Source: Coturnix japonica
Taxonomy: Eukaryota > Chordata > Aves > Galliformes > Phasianidae
Direction: 5' to 3'
Length of the DNA stretch: 64,000 nt
Assembly: GCF_001577835.2 (NCBI RefSeq)
Contig: NC_029526.1
Location: 1,209,510-1,273,509 of the forward strand
The notes beneath the pieces were generated by a model, which was not told where the DNA came from, ran no database searches, and was given only the letters and a program-made list of their open reading frames with translations. Below are positions 35,941 through 48,300 of the stretch, one piece after another; the stretch's first letter is position 1; every line of letters begins with the position of its first letter. Both the position numbers and the translations under genes were made by a program.

Positions 35941-38900
35941 CACGGCACAGGTTGCCACTGTGCCCACCCTGGCCCCCTCCCCCCCAAAGGGGGATGCCAC
36001 TGTGCTCAGCCCCCATGGCTGGGCTGGGGGTCTCCATCCCCTCCTGCAGACACACAGATGTGCGGTGCCACCAACCCCAAGCAGGTTGGTAAGGTGTGAA
36101 CCATGTCCCAGATGGGTCCCTATGGGGTTTGGGACCAAGCCATCCCCCAGCCTGCTGCTGCGTTTGCTCCCTGCCATGCTGAATGCACCCAGCACTGCTC
36201 CGGAGGTGTGCCACGAGCAGCAAGAGCTGGTGCAAAGTCCACCCCTTCCCACCTTTATGACTTGCTGTGATTGCTTTGCCAGGCTTTAATATTCCACCAA
36301 CCCTCCGTGCTCAGATACCCTGCGACGGAGCTTTGCTGCTGTGTCTTCCAGGCTCTGCTCCCAAAAGCTTTGCTATCGGATGGAGGATGCCTTACACCGT
36401 CCTTCGCCATAGAACCACGCGTGGTATGGATGCAACCCCCTTTGGTCCCGTCGGAAAACAACAGATTTCATCAGCTGCAGGAGGCTCGGCAGGAGGGCAG
36501 CGGCCAACAAACAGGCTGGGGTGGTTTTTCCGGGGTGTGGTGTGATGGTGGTGGGACCCGCTTGGGTTCGCAGCCCTGCTCTTCCCGGCAGGGGAATGCA
36601 GGGAATGCCGGTCAGGTAGAGGAGGAGGGATGTGCCCAACGCATCTCCTTTCTTGGGATGTGGTTTGTGGGGTCCACAGGGTCCTTCCCAGCAGCAAACC
36701 AGGCTTGGAAACAACTCACTGAAGAAAGTTAGTTTTCTAAAGAGCAGAGAAGTAACTTCTGAGCGGTTCCTCCTTGTTTGGCTACATCAGCAGGTGGTTC
36801 TTTATGAGAAATATGGCACTGCTTGAGGCCTTCAGCTGCTTTCAAGGTTGCTTGGAGGCTCTCCTGCTTAGATGCTACGTGGTGTCCTAAGAGCGTGTAG
36901 ATCTGAATCTGTAGGAGGAGTTACCCAAAGACCCGTAGGGCCCCCACCAACCCCAGCCATCCTCCGATTCAATGGTTTACCCACGAAGCAGCACTTGTGC
37001 TCATCACTGTCAGCTGAGCATCACCAAGTCTACCTGCTCTGACTCAGCCCATCCTCCCAGCTGTCTGTCCATCCATCCAACTAACTGTCCATCTGCCCAT
37101 TCACCCATCCATCATCCATTTGCCCATCCATCCATGTCTGTCCATCCATCCATTTGAACATCCACCTGTATGTCCATCCAAACATCCATCCTTTGTCTGT
37201 CCGTCCATCCATCCATCCATCCATCCATCCATCCATCCATCCATCCACCCACCTGTCTGTCCGTCTGTCCATTCATCCATTTGCCATCCATCTGTCTGCC
37301 CACCCACCCTCCCAGCATCTCCTAGCTCCCAGCCCCATCCCTCTCACCATGGCTGCCCTTGCTGTCTGTTCCTTTGCAGACAAAGCCTGCCCTTGTTCAT
37401 CTCCCCGTTGCTCAACCCCGCGCTGTTAGGAAATGCTGCTGAGCTCCTCATTACCTTTTGACCTACTTGACACCCTCCATGCCCATTTCACTAATTGAGG
37501 CTCACCTCTGCGGGTTGGAAGTGGGGCTGGGTGGGTCACACCCCGGCTCAGCATGGTCCCTATGGGGGATCTGTCTTCCTTTTGCCCTAGGCTGTTCCTA
37601 CACCTCAGTGGTGCCTCCCATGACGAACAGGTTTGGAGATAATTGTTCCCCTCCCTAATCTCATCTCTGGAAGATTCATTGCATTGTTTTCAGGCTGTTT
37701 GCAGGGGCTCGGGGCTGGGAGGGCTGGGAGGGATGTGATTCACCCAGCAATGCTCTCACAGCTGCTTCATCCTCCCCAGGACAGTCCTCTCCTTTCGCCA
37801 GTCCCTCCCCAGGGGACACCTCCGTGTCCATCCCCACCCAAGGGGAAGGATGCCCGGGGACATCCACGGCCAGGGATCCCCTTCTCATTGGAAAATCCCA
37901 GGCTGTGACCTGTGGGGTCAGGCTATGCAGCCCTTTACAGAACACATCTCTGTTCCCAGCCGGACTCATGGCTTTGTGAGAGGTTTCACCTTCTGGAAAG
38001 CTGTTTCCCATTTGAAGTTCCCATCTCTCCTCTCCTGCTGGGCTTTCCTCACTTTCTGAGTCAGCAAGACTCAGCACCCCAAGAGCTGGGGGGCCCTTCC
38101 TGTGGCTGCAAAGCTTTGGTGATGCTCAGGGAGGGGTACCAGGTCCAACAGAGGGGGAGAAGCTGCTTGGCATGTCCTGCTTAACATCCCCATCCCTATC
38201 TGGGCTCATCTCCAGGCTGAGCCCTTTTCTCCATCCCATCAACCCATCGTCACCTCCCACCTCCCTTCTCCATGGCATCCACAGGACCTTGCTATTAGGG
38301 GTGACGGAGCACACGTGCCTTCCTCCCAGCCCCGGTGACACACTGCCTCCTCCGCCCCAGCACTGGGACAGTGGGTCACAGCACAGTGACCCATTTCCCT
38401 TCCTCCACCTCCGTGCGCCCGCCGTGCTGAGCGTGCCACCACCCGGCTTTGCTCAAGAGGTGAGGAGACACGGGATGTATGGGGACAAGTCCCTGCATAG
38501 TGCCATGCACGTGGCCGCCGTGCCCCCTCGTGGTAGCACGACACGGGGACAGCAGGTGGCACAGAGCTTGGGGACAAGGAGAGAAGCTGGAGGTGCCACC
38601 GGCTGCACCCTATGGAGAAGGGGATGTGACCCGGAGCACCCCACATGGTGTACCTGCGTCCCCACCACCCCCTCCAGCAGGGTGGTGTTTTTGGCACAAT
38701 CTGTGCATGCCACAGCCAAGCCAAGCACTTCAGGCGCCTCTCAAGGGCAGCACATGCCGGGGAGGCATGGAAATATACCCAAGGCTGCAGAGCCAAAAAA
38801 ACATCTGGAATGAAAACACAGAGGGCAAAGGAGGCCTTCAGTGAGGACACAGCCCCTGGGGGGTGGCATTGCATCCTGGTATGGAGACATCAGGCTGTCC

Positions 38901-39054
38901 CTGAGCCATGAGACACAGGGATGGAGGTGGGGCAGAGGGATGCGGGAGTGCTGTGCTACCCTGGTATCCTGCACCACGGGGACACTGTGCTGCCCAGGGA
39001 TGCTGTGGGGAGCATCACCCCATGCCCCAGGAATGGGGACAAGGGACACTGCCA
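35941..39054. other. Intergenic spacer HSD11B2-FHOD1
   Basis: A 3.1-kb spacer without a gene that I can support. It contains a (CCAT)n block at 37063-37300 and a possible CR1 tail near 36905-36970 (weak). Frames such as plus 38172-38813 are not supported by splice sites or homology. In human, as I recall, ZDHHC1, TPPP3, LRRC36, KCTD19 and PLEKHG4 lie between these two genes; none is visible here. Confidence 0.6.
37063..37300. repeat. (CCAT)n / (CCATCTGT)n simple repeat
   Basis: A tetranucleotide tract with 12 or so pure CCAT units near 37204-37249, flanked by imperfect CCATCC, CTGTC and CCATTTG variants on both sides. Confidence 0.93.
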
Positions 39055-39312
39055 GCAGCACACATCACATCACTTTATTGTCACAGCAGCCAGACCCAGC
39101 TCCCACTGGGGGTCTGTGTCCAGCCCCTCTCCTCCCAGTACTGCTCTGACTTCCACCACAGCATGTGCTCCTCCATCCTCCATCCTTCATCCTTCATCCT
39201 GACCCCACAGAGCAGCTCTGGGGCATTGCTCCCATTGTGCTCTGGAGCTGGAGGTGAGACCAAAGGTGCAGAGCGTCCCCGTGTCCTTCCCCATGGGATG
39301 CAGGTGGTCACT
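39055..39312 (-). other. FHOD1: FHOD1 3'UTR with poly(A) signal
   Basis: TTTATT at 39074-39079 is AATAAA on the minus strand, about 235 bases past the FHOD1 stop at 39313-39315. No earlier signal is seen, so the 3'UTR is about 0.25 kb. Confidence 0.8.
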
Positions 39313-42300
39313 TCACACCTCCATGCCTGGTGCCTTTCCCAAGCCCAGCGCCTGCACCAGCTCATCGCTCAGCCCGCTCTTCAGCGTCCGTCGCACTGTG
39401 GGGACAGGAGAGTGTCTGCTGGGTCACTGTGTACTGGGTTATGTGGCCCTGGTGTGCGATTATGGTGGCATGGGTGGGTACCAGAGTTGGGGGTCTGGAG
39501 GGGTCAGGGAAAGGAGGCAGCTTCAGGACAGGGACACAGAGATGGGACTGGGAGACAAAAGGGAAAGAGTACCTGAGCAGAGATCTGGAGATGGGAAATA
39601 GCAGTGGGGCCGAGAATAGGGACAATGATGGGACATAAGACAAAGTAAAGAGATGGGACAGGGGAATAAAGAGATGGAACAGGTGTGGAAACAAGAACAC
39701 AGAATAGAACCAGAGACACTGAGATGGTGTAAGAGCATCTGAACAGGGGCACAGGGATGAGCTAAGACAGAACATGGGGAGAGGGCACAGTGTCCAGGAC
39801 ACAGGGGCACAGGGTGGCTCTGGACACTCACAGGACTTCCTATTGCCGCGGGACCTCCTGCGCTCGCGGCTGGGGCAGGGACGGGGGTTGGCACTGTGCG
39901 TCACTGACTTCACCAGGCGGTCCATGATCTCATCCGAGGCATCATCGGGTGAGCTGGGGACATCCTCCTGGGCTGGGGAGCCCTGGCTGGGGGTGGCGAG
40001 CCCCATCCCTGCATGGGAACATGAGGATGCTGGCATCAACTGGGCGCTCGTGGGGCCAACCCACTCTGTCACCCCATCCCTGATGTGCTCCTACCGCGGC
40101 CACCCCGACTGCGGCGGGCAGGGACATCTGTGGGCGAGCTCAGGACGCTCTTCATGCTCTCATGGCCCTCCTCTGCCTGCTCCTGCTGCACAGGGCTGGC
40201 TGACACCACAGCGGGTGGCGATGCCTCGGCGATCCCAGAGAACTTCTCAGTCTGCAGCAGGACCAGAGGCAAGCAATGGGGATAGAGCTCAGAATCATTA
40301 TGGTTGGAAAAGACCCCTCAGATCCCCAAGCCCAACCCCAGCCCACCCCCACCATGCCCACTGCCCACATCCCTCAGTGCCACATCCCCACAGCTCTGGG
40401 ACACCTCCAGGGATGGTGACTCCCCCACCTCCCTGGGCAGCTGTGCCACTGCATCACCGCTCTGTTAGAGAAGGAATTGTTCCTAATATCCCACCTGAAC
40501 ACCCCCTGGCACAATGTGAGGCCATTCCCTCATTCTACCAGCACAGGGCACAGTGGTGGGATCAGCCCCATACCTCTGTGATGAGCCGTCCACGCGTCTT
40601 GTTGCGCTCGCGGTGTGCTGCACGCTTCTTCTGCTGCTGCAGGACGCGCTCCCGGCACGTGCGGTACTCCAGGGCGAACTCCCGCAGCAGCTTGCAGATG
40701 GGCATCACCTTCACGTCCCGTGCAGCACTTGCCGGGTACCCCAGGTAGAGCAGGAAGGAGTGGAACCTGCAAGGACACCCATCAGGGCACGGCCATCCCA
40801 CCACAGGATGGCTTTGGGGCTGGTGATGCACGGGGGTTAGGACCCACCTGTTAAGGACACGCCGGTGCACCACCTTCAAGACGACGATGCGCTGGGTACT
40901 GTCCTTGAGGAAGTCGGTCAGCTTGCTCTTCAGCACTGGCTTGGCCTCGTGCTTGGCAATCACCTTCAGGTTGTCCCAGGAGGCCCGGCAGCGCCGCTCC
41001 AGCTGCACCAGGCTGTTGGCCAACTCATCAAAGTCAACCTAGGGTGGGGATATATTGTCCATTGGTGCTGGTGCTGGTGGCGAGGTGAAGGTGAAGGTGT
41101 AGGGCCTGGTCTCACCTTGGCAGATCGTGTGATGGATGCGATCTCTGAGTAGAGGTCCGTGGTTTCTGGGAACTTCTCCACCACCATCTGGCAGAGGTGG
41201 TGGAGCAGGGACTGCCGGTGCACCGTGTCCTTCACCTCCGACACCTTCTCCAGATAGCCCAGCTCAAAGCCTCTGCTCTGAAACCCCAATGCTCAGTGGG
41301 GCCTCTCCAATTTGCCACCCTCCCGTTGACCAAGAGCACCAGCACCAGCACCCACACCACCTCCTGAGCTTCTCATGGTCTTGGGCATGCAGGTGCCATG
41401 GTTGTTCTTGTTCATGCAGCACCCAAGCTGCATCCCCCAGCACCCCGTTCCTCACCTGGGAGCCATTCAGGAAGTTGCCCATGGCCAACAGTGTGGCCAG
41501 GATGCACTTGAAGGTGTGATTTCTGGCCAGCTGCTCCATGCCCACTTTCAGATCAAACAGCGGCTCTGCAATTTCCTGGATGGGGACAGGGGCAGGTGAG
41601 ATCCCTTGTAAGTCACTTCCCTTGGGGGATCCTCAGCCAGGAACATTTGTCCTCAACCATGGGCACAAGCACCCCTTGCTTGCCTTGGGGCCCTGCAGCC
41701 CCACATTTGGATGTGGCCACTTCCCACCAGGATCATCCCAAGGACTCCGCTGAGGGGAAGGTGGGGTACATGGCCCCATACCTGTTCCAGGCTCTCGTAG
41801 TCCAGCTTGAAGGCCCAGAGCTGGAGCCTGGCCGTCAGGTCACTGATGGAGGACAATGAGAGTAGGAACTGTTCAGCAGAGCCCAGGGGGACATCGGGGT
41901 TCGCCAGCTGTGCCTCCTGGATCTTCTGCTTCTCCTCCTCAGTTGGGACCATAGTCAAGATTTTCTAAGGCAGGCAGAAGGATACATCAGATACCAGCAA
42001 TGTCACCTCTCCTCCAGGATGGTGGGAGATAGGACATGTCACCCTAGGGCCACCTACAGTGTGCCACATTGGCAGCATGGGCACCATAGCACAGAGACCT
42101 CGTGACCAGGGGAAATGACCCACACAGGGACCCTGGTGGGCCCAGATTCTCCAGTTCTCACCTCAATCCCTTCCTTATTGACTGCAAACTCATCAAAGTT
42201 GAGCACAGCTGTCTTGATGATGTGCACAGGTGGCAGCACCGTCAGGCCAATATTGATGGCGTTGCTCCTCTTGGGATCCAGCACCACCACCACTTTCTTC

Positions 42301-45300
42301 CCATCAGTAACTTTCTGCAAAGAGGACAGGGAGCAGGCTGGCAGCCAGGCAGAGGGCTCACCTTTGCGAAACACCATGGGATGTGGGGGTGAATCACACC
42401 TATGTGTTGATCACCATCACTGCCCACCCCGTCCTCCCCGCTGAGTCTACAAGGCTCTATCTACCCATTATCAACACAGCATGGGGTGAAAGTGCCTTGA
42501 GACCACAACAGCCCCCAAGAGCTCTGGCCTGCTGGTACCTTGGAAGCTGGCATCTCTTTTGCACGGGACTCGAAGAGATGCTCCAGCTTTGCAGTGTTGA
42601 CCTCAACGTTTTGCAGGGATGCCCACAGTGTTGCCTGCCCAAACCTGCCTGACCCCACAGTGCCATCCAGCTGCTTCAGCTCCTTCCAGAAGAGCTTCAC
42701 TGTCCTCTTCTTCTTGGCTTGGGAAGGGCCGTCCGTGGCTGAGGGGCCTGAGAACCCTGGGGGAGGTGGGCAGCCAGGGACCATGGGTGGTGGAGGTGGA
42801 GGTGGTGGGCAACCAGGGACAACTGGGGGAGGAGGTGGAGGAGGTGGGCAACCAGGGACCATTGGAGGAGGAGGTGGAGGCGGTGGGCAACCGGCCATAG
42901 GAAGTGGAGGGGGAGCCATGAGAACTCCAGCGCTCGCTGCCTCGATGCTGGCAGGAAGGAAGGAGCCATTGGTGATGGGCCCTGAGTCCAAAACGTCAAA
43001 GTCCTCCTCCTCCCCCAGGTCGGTGAAGTCCAGGTCCTTGATTTTCAGTTGCACAGGACCAGCCTCCAGGCGCTCCCACGATAACTCTGTGTCGTTCTTG
43101 ACGGGCATCATGACAGTGCTCTCCAGCTTCTGCGTGTGGCTCTCGGCATCGATGCTGGATGCAGCGCGTGCCAGCTTGGCATGGGCACTTGCCACCAGCC
43201 CGTCTGGAGCCCTGCCGTGGGTCCGGGCACTCTCTTGTTCCTGACTACCAGGTCCCTTGGCATGGCTGGACCCTGCGTCCGTCTCCACCTCTCCTTGGCG
43301 TGATGACAATGATGGCTCCTCAGAAAAGATGTTCTGCCTCCCTGCCTCTGAGGAGCCCTTGGCATAGAGCATGTCCAGCATGAACCTGGTATCAGAGATG
43401 GTGCTGCAGGAGTTGGAGACATCCTGCCGGCCTGCGTGGGACCCTGTGGAGAGAGAGAGCCCACCTGTAGAAGGTGCTGCTGGGCTGCATGCAGGGCTTG
43501 GAGCCCATTCCTTGTGGGAAGATGCTTGGGTGAGGGATGGCCAGAGAAGGTTGCCGAGAGAAGTTGTGGACACCCCATCCCTGGAAGCGTTCAAGGACAG
43601 GCTGGATGGGGTCCTGGGCAGCCTGACCTGGTGGGGGACACCCAGCCCACTGGAGGGGTTGGAACAGCATGATCTTTGAAGGTCCCCTCCAACCTAAGTT
43701 ATTCTATGGCACCAGTACCACTACGGCACTCAGTTCCATGGGGTGGGCTGGGGCCAGAGGGGCTCCTAAAGCCCACATGGGGGTCCTGGTAGGGACATGT
43801 TCCTAACCCAGCCCTGCACGTACTCATGTGAGGTGGTTCTGTGCCGGAATCAGGGTTGCTGCTGTCCCCATCCCAAGCAATGGGATGCTCCAGTGGTGGA
43901 ACATCGCTGAGGATGTCGATCCGTCCCTTGGCCATGGCGGACATCTTCTCCTTCTGGGCAGCAGCCAGGTTCTCCAAGAAGCGAGCTCTGCGAGATAGGG
44001 ACAGATATTGGCTGGGAGCACGGTGAAGATGGTGATGGACAAACCACACCATACAGCACCACACAACAAGCCCTGCTTGGGGCCAATCTTGCAACAAAAT
44101 CTTTGGCACGAGCCACACTGCAGCAGGATCCACCCATGGCCCCAGCCACCTCCAAGCACTTCAGAGAGATGGGTAAGGCCACCATGGCTTGAGAACAGCA
44201 AGACGAGGTTGCAATGGCCCAGCAGGAGGCAGGGAAAGCATGGGGACAGAACTGCTGAGGCCAGCATGGACCTCTGGAGATCACCTGTTGTCACTCTGTT
44301 CCAGAAAAGCCACCCTGAGGTGTGCCCAGCACCATGTCCAGGCAGCTTCTGAGTATCTCCAAGGATGGAGACTCCACCACCTCCCTCCACCACTTGGTCC
44401 CAAGCTGATATCCACCACAACAAGCCGCAAGACCAAGCTCCCAGGAGGGCACCGAGTGTTGGAGCTGGCACTCGTGGGACCCTCCTGCTCCTCCTGCCCT
44501 GCATGGCTGGGAGCATCCAGCCTGAGGAAGCGCATGCCTGGAGACACACGCATGCCTCTACTTACTCAAACCTCTTCAGAATAGGTTTGTCCCCATGCAA
44601 GGAGGGGGCATCCTCCCGCCTGAGGGAAAACAGGGGTTAGCCCCCCGCTAATGGAGAATTCTTGCCCCCACCCCCCAGTCCCATGACATGGCTTGGGGGC
44701 CCAGAGCAAGAACTGCTCTTGCATGGTGCTGGTGACGTTGGGAGCACAGTCTCTGTCACCAGTACCACCCGACCTGCCATCAGGATGCTGCAGACTAGAG
44801 ATGGCATGTGAGCCCCATAAGGGGTTGGAGAGTGCTGTCACCCCAAGTGGGACAGCTGTGGTATGGGGGTCCTGGCCACCCAGACAGGGTGCAAGCAGAG
44901 GAGATGAAGGGCTGGGGACAGCAAGCAGGTGTCACGCAGAGCCCGGGCACTTACCAGACAGCAGCAGGTTGGTGCAGCCTGCAAAAGGAAAAGATAGAAA
45001 GAGTGGGCAGAGGAGAGAATCAGCGCGGGCAGAGAGGAGGAGTGAGGGGGAAGAGATGGAGCTGGAGCAGTGGTGTGTGCAGCCCAGCTGGGCTAAGGAT
45101 GCTGTGAAGGCCCTGCACTTGAATCATCTCACACTGCCCTCTCCTGTACTGTGAATCTCGCCAGCCCCAGCGCGCCCTAGGGACAGAGGGGACGCGGTGG
45201 TTGGGACCCCCAGGGCACCATCCCTTACTTGTAGACACTCCTCTCCCCCACGCTGGGGGGCTCCTTCTCAGCTGGGGGGCTGGGCAGGCTGAGCCGCAGG

Positions 45301-48300
45301 CTGGACGCGCTGCTGAAGACGCTCTTGGGGCAGGGTCTGGAGAAAGAGGAGATGCAGACAGAGCACAGTGCCATGGGGGACTTTCCAGTGTCGCACTGCA
45401 GCATTCCCACTTCCCACACTTACTCCACAGGGATGCTCAGATCAGGATGCTCAATAGGAGGCTCCTTCAGGGTGCTGGGGGTCTCATTTGGAGACTCGGG
45501 GCTCCCTGGGCTCTGCAGAGGCTCAGGCTCAGCACATCCCCCTTGTGCCCTCCACCCACGCCGCCCCTCATCTGTCTTCCTGCGCTCCTTGCGCCCGCCT
45601 GCTGGCGGCTCCTCCACGCCATCCTCCAGCCGCAGTGCGCTCTGCAGTGAGATGGGAGTGTGCTGTGAGCCCCAGGGGGACACGCCACACTGCTGTCACC
45701 CTGGGCACCCCACTCACTTCATAGAGGACAAACTGCTGCTTAAGGTCGAGGTCGGTGCCTTTGCTGCTTAAATACTGCTGCACGACCCTCTCCATGCCCT
45801 GCTGCTCCAGACAGTCCGTCACGTCGTAGAAGGAGTCTTGGTCTGGGAGGGCGGCCAGCGTCTGGGTGGTGGCAAAGGGACAGGGCTGGCATCGGGCACA
45901 TGGGGACATGGTGGCCCTGTGGCACAGCCCTGGTGCTCACCTTGTTGATCAACGTCATGGCGAACACCAGCAGCTCTGTGTCAGCCCCATTTCGCTGCTC
46001 AAGGATGGCCATCAGGTTGGACCATGGGCATGCACCTGGGACAAGCAACGCATGTAGGTGGCACCATGGCACTGAGAGTCTGGGATATGGAGCACTTCAT
46101 CCTGAGCATCTCAACCCCTCCTCATCCCTGCTGGAGGGCTCTCATGGTGGGTTCCCATTGGCTACAGTTGGCACATGCCAAGCTGTGGGCATGGACAACC
46201 CACATCTTCTGCATCCAACCATCCCCAAGATGAGATCCATGGTTAAGGGCTGGGGCTGCACTCACCTCTTGCCTGATCCACAGCGTTGACAGCACGGATG
46301 AGGAGCAGGGCATTGGGCTCTGTGTACTCCACAAAGACCAGCAGCAGCTTCAGGGCCATCTTCACCACCAAGCGAAACTGGGACAAGGGACAGTAGCTGT
46401 GGCAGGGCACTGCTGGTACAGGGGGCTTCACCCACCCTCCAGGGCTTGGCTTCACTGATGGCTACTGTGGGCTCAGGGTCCTACAGCTGGGATCCTGATG
46501 GCCAGTGGGTTCTGGCACCCAGTGTGGAGCCCTCTCTTATATTCCACCTCTGTGCCCATGTCACATAAATGGGCCATGGGGATTCTTTGTGATACTGAAG
46601 AGCAGCACCCAATGAGCCCAAGGCTCTGAGCCTATCCTGAAGGCAAGGCATGGGGTGAACCCCCAAGGGATAACACAAAGGGATAGTCACAGCCAGGGGT
46701 GATGGCAGCTTACCGGGCTTCCTGACAGCGTGTACAGCCACTGGACAGTCTCGTTGTGGTTGATGACACCCTGCATCCCATCCATGAAGAGCATGATCTG
46801 GCTCAGGGCTGCAAGGCAGGGGTATGGGGTGGTGGCATCAGGCGCGCTCCATCAGCGGTGCCACCGAGGGGGAGGACACGCCAAGTACCCACCACGGAGG
46901 ATGTAGTTCTGGTAGTTCTGGTCCGCCTCTGCCCCCACATTGATCAGGCACGTCAGCCCATCCAGGTTCACAAACTCTGGCACCAGGTCCTTGTCCTCCT
47001 GTGAGCAAAGCCCAGCAATGTCCCCAAGCAGGTGCTGGGGATGTGGGCATCTCCAGGGTGGGAACACGGACCCGGGGCCACTTACCTGGAAGAGCTGTTT
47101 GAGGGAGAAGAGGGAGCGCCGCAGCTCCGGGCCCTGTGAGTTGTACAGCTTCTCTGCAAGCAAAGGCATGGGAATGGGCTGCTGGGCACAGTGGCACATG
47201 GGGACACAGCGCAGCGATGGGATGTGGGACACACGCGGCGGGAGCAGCAGCAGCTCCACCACCACCATTTCTTTCAGCGCAGACACTTTCCTATTTTCTT
47301 TTTCTTTCTATTTTTGCTGCCCGGCAATGACACAAATATCCCCTCTGGTTTCCTGCGCTGAACCGAAACAGGAACCTGGGCAGGAGGCACAGCCCCGGGG
47401 CTGAGCTACCCACAGGAACCCCATCTGCACAACCCTGCGGGCACTGCTCCGCCACCCCCTTGGTCCCCATCCCAGGGCTGGCAGCCTTCAAAGGAGGCAC
47501 GCAGCTCGCCAAACCCATTTGTCTATTTTTTACTGTTTTCCTATGTATTTCGGCCAGGCCAACCAGTGCTCTGCCAAACCTTCCTGGAGCCGCCGGGATG
47601 GAGCATTCCAGAGCCTGGGAACCGCGCGTGGGGAGCGCGACCCTGACCCCATAGCCGGCCCTTTCCTTCCCAGCACTGCTGGCTTTTCACCCCACTCCGG
47701 ATGGAAAGCCTCAATGCGTCCGAGCACTCGTCCCCACGTGAGCCATTTGTTTGCATTTGCCAGGGCTATATTTAGAGCTCGCTTGGATGACCCCAAATCC
47801 CCGCAGCGTGCGATGGATTCCCAGTCCCAGGGGCGAGGAGACCCCCCAGCTCACCAATGATGGCGTGAACACGGACAGAGAGCTGCGTGCGCAGGATCAG
47901 CGTTGGCCGACGGCCCTTCCTAGGGCAAAGGGATATGGGTTGAGTGCTGGCACGAGGGCACCAACCCCATACGCCCAGTGCCCCCCGTGTGCCTCACCTG
48001 ACCTCCTCGTAGAAGGCCTCCAGGTCATCCTTCTGCTCCAGCAGGGACAGCTCCAGGTCCAGGTAGTGGCCGGATGGGGACACCTGCAGCGTGCAGTCCT
48101 CCAGCTGGGGACACACAGCCGGGTGAGATGGGGACCACCTGCCTACCCCAGGTCCCCTACAGTGGGCTGCAGCAGTGACCCTCCTGTCTGCTGGAGGAGG
48201 CAGCTCCACTGACCCACCACCATGCAACCATGTCCCCAGACTGCTCCCACTGGATCACAGTTGCCACCACGTCCCCTTTAGGGCCTCCACCCCTGCACAG

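Noticed and set aside
35482-36289. Plus-strand frames of about 200-226 codons with SARFGS-like repeats
   Set aside because: They are translations of the GGTTC/GGCTC pentamer repeat, and similar peptides appear in more than one frame.
36905-36970. Possible CR1 tail
   Set aside because: Only short matches (GGGCCCCCACCAACCCCAGCC) with a poor tail; too weak to list.
38172-38813. Plus-strand frame of 213 codons in the HSD11B2-FHOD1 spacer, considered as TPPP3 or ZDHHC1
   Set aside because: The translation shows no TPPP or DHHC zinc-finger motif and no splice structure.
39774-40748. Plus-strand frame of 324 codons, the second longest uninterrupted frame in the window
   Set aside because: It runs across FHOD1 exons 21-23 and their introns in antisense, including a CR1 copy, with no homology or splice support.
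42540-43244. Plus-strand frame of 234 codons rich in glycine
   Set aside because: It is the antisense of FHOD1 exon 15; the glycine runs are the complement of the FH1 proline codons.
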